Assembly: GCA_023428865.1 (NCBI GenBank)
Contig: JAEYWT010000066.1
Location: forward strand, 1 to 6,357
Reading direction: 5' to 3'
Length of the DNA: 6,357 bases
From: Bacteroidota bacterium
GTDB taxonomy: Bacteria > Bacteroidota > Bacteroidia > Flavobacteriales_F > PHOS-HE28
Under the pieces are notes generated by a model, which saw nothing but the letters and a program-made list of their open reading frames with translations, did no database searches and had not been told where the DNA came from. Shown here piece after piece: positions 5,824 to 6,357 of this stretch. Position 1 is the first letter of the stretch. Each line of letters starts with the position of its first letter. Made by a program: the position numbers and the translations under genes.

Positions 5824-6357
5824 ATGCGTTCCATCGTATTGACCACCGTGGCTTTTACGAGCCTAGCCGCCGCACACGCCCAAACAGTCCCCACCGATCC
5901 TGGGGAGAAGACCTACTCTTTCACCTCAGTTCCCGGAGACCCTTTGCAAGCACGTATCTACACGCTCGACAACGGCCTCCAGGTCTGGCTTAGCCGCAAC
6001 ACCGATGCTCCGCGCATACAGACCAATATTGCGGTGCGAGCGGGTAGTAAGAACGACCCTAGCGATGCCACCGGCTTGGCGCACTACCTCGAGCACATGC
6101 TCTTCAAAGGGACCAGCCGCATCGCCACCCTCGACTGGGCCAAGGAGAGCGCCGTGCTGAAGGAGATCAGCGACGCCTACGAAGAACGTCGACGCACCAC
6201 GGACGATGCCCTGCGCGACCGCATTTATCAACGTATCGATAGCCTTAGCACGGTAGCAGCTACCTACGCCGTGCCGAACGAGTACGACAAGATGATCAAG
6301 AGCCTCGGCGCGCGCGGTACCAACGCCTACACAAGCACCGAGCGCACGGTCTACATC
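5824..6357 (+). CDS. Long-form M16 (insulinase-type) zinc peptidase, N-terminal part (3' partial)
   Basis: The frame begins at ATG 5824 and is still open at the right edge, giving 178 residues. Residues 1-20 form a short Sec signal peptide with an AHA|Q cleavage site, so the enzyme is exported. DPLQARIYTLDNGLQVWLSR (40-59) and the zinc motif HYLEH (H87, E90, H91) in GLAHYLEHMLFKG are canonical; the third zinc ligand would lie beyond the window. Between them is a charged helical insert (about 104-160), as in the roughly 950-residue Bacteroidota M16 proteins, followed by the conserved GARGTNAYTSTERTVYI block. Its sequence differs clearly from the M16 pair at 2-2999, so it belongs to another M16 branch, not a copy of that pair. 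No Shine-Dalgarno is present; the ATG sits within an eight-base palindrome, CGCATGCG (5821-5828). Substrate unknown; probably degrades peptides in the periplasm or at the surface. Confidence 0.9.
   Translation, partial: MRSIVLTTVAFTSLAAAHAQTVPTDPGEKTYSFTSVPGDPLQARIYTLDNGLQVWLSRNTDAPRIQTNIAVRAGSKNDPSDATGLAHYLEHMLFKGTSRIATLDWAKESAVLKEISDAYEERRRTTDDALRDRIYQRIDSLSTVAATYAVPNEYDKMIKSLGARGTNAYTSTERTVYI

Noticed and set aside
5676..5993. 105-codon + strand frame in the gap before the third M16 gene
   Set aside because: It runs through the signal peptide region of the M16 gene in another frame and has no motif of its own.

Overview
The window reads like a chromosomal segment of a GC-rich member of the Bacteroidota, possibly Flavobacteriales. 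This is an inference from three things: the styles of the M16 peptidases and of MiaE; the near absence of Shine-Dalgarno sequences before the main genes; and one TAnnTTTG-type promoter element (4681-4688). No rRNA, tRNA, CRISPR array, insertion sequence or phage gene is visible. All main genes have similar base composition, so nothing points to recent transfer.

Layout. (1) 2-2999, + strand: two overlapping M16 (pitrilysin/insulinase clan) genes. The first is cut by the left edge, so only its C-terminal half is seen. The second is full length, has a destroyed zinc motif (HxxEH replaced by DLFGE) but an intact Arg/Tyr pair, and carries a C-terminal domain of about 230 residues resembling the LolA/LolB outer-membrane lipoprotein fold. 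They look like the two halves of one periplasmic or cell-surface metallopeptidase whose active site is shared between subunits. (2) 3006-3938, - strand: oxyR, a peroxide-sensing LysR-type regulator with both redox cysteines at residues 199 and 208. It converges on the M16 pair with a 6-bp gap. (3) 3939-4075: the divergent control region between oxyR and miaE. It holds two short palindromes and, on the oxyR strand, a ten-base Shine-Dalgarno match in front of a 12-codon reading frame that ends just before oxyR. (4) 4076-4657, + strand: miaE, the oxygen-dependent tRNA hydroxylase. (5) 4735-5667, + strand: a class I SAM-dependent methyltransferase of unknown substrate, with its own candidate promoter. 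(6) 5668-5823: an intergenic stretch with short inverted repeats. (7) 5824-right edge, + strand: the N-terminal part of a third, catalytically intact, long-form M16 peptidase with a signal peptide and HYLEH motif.

Functionally there are two themes: exported M16 proteolysis on both flanks, and in the middle an oxygen/peroxide-linked pair (OxyR and the diiron oxygenase MiaE) sharing one intergenic region. Most genes belong to known families. The parts most worth following up are the split M16 peptidase with its fused LolA-like domain, and the unusual leader of oxyR.
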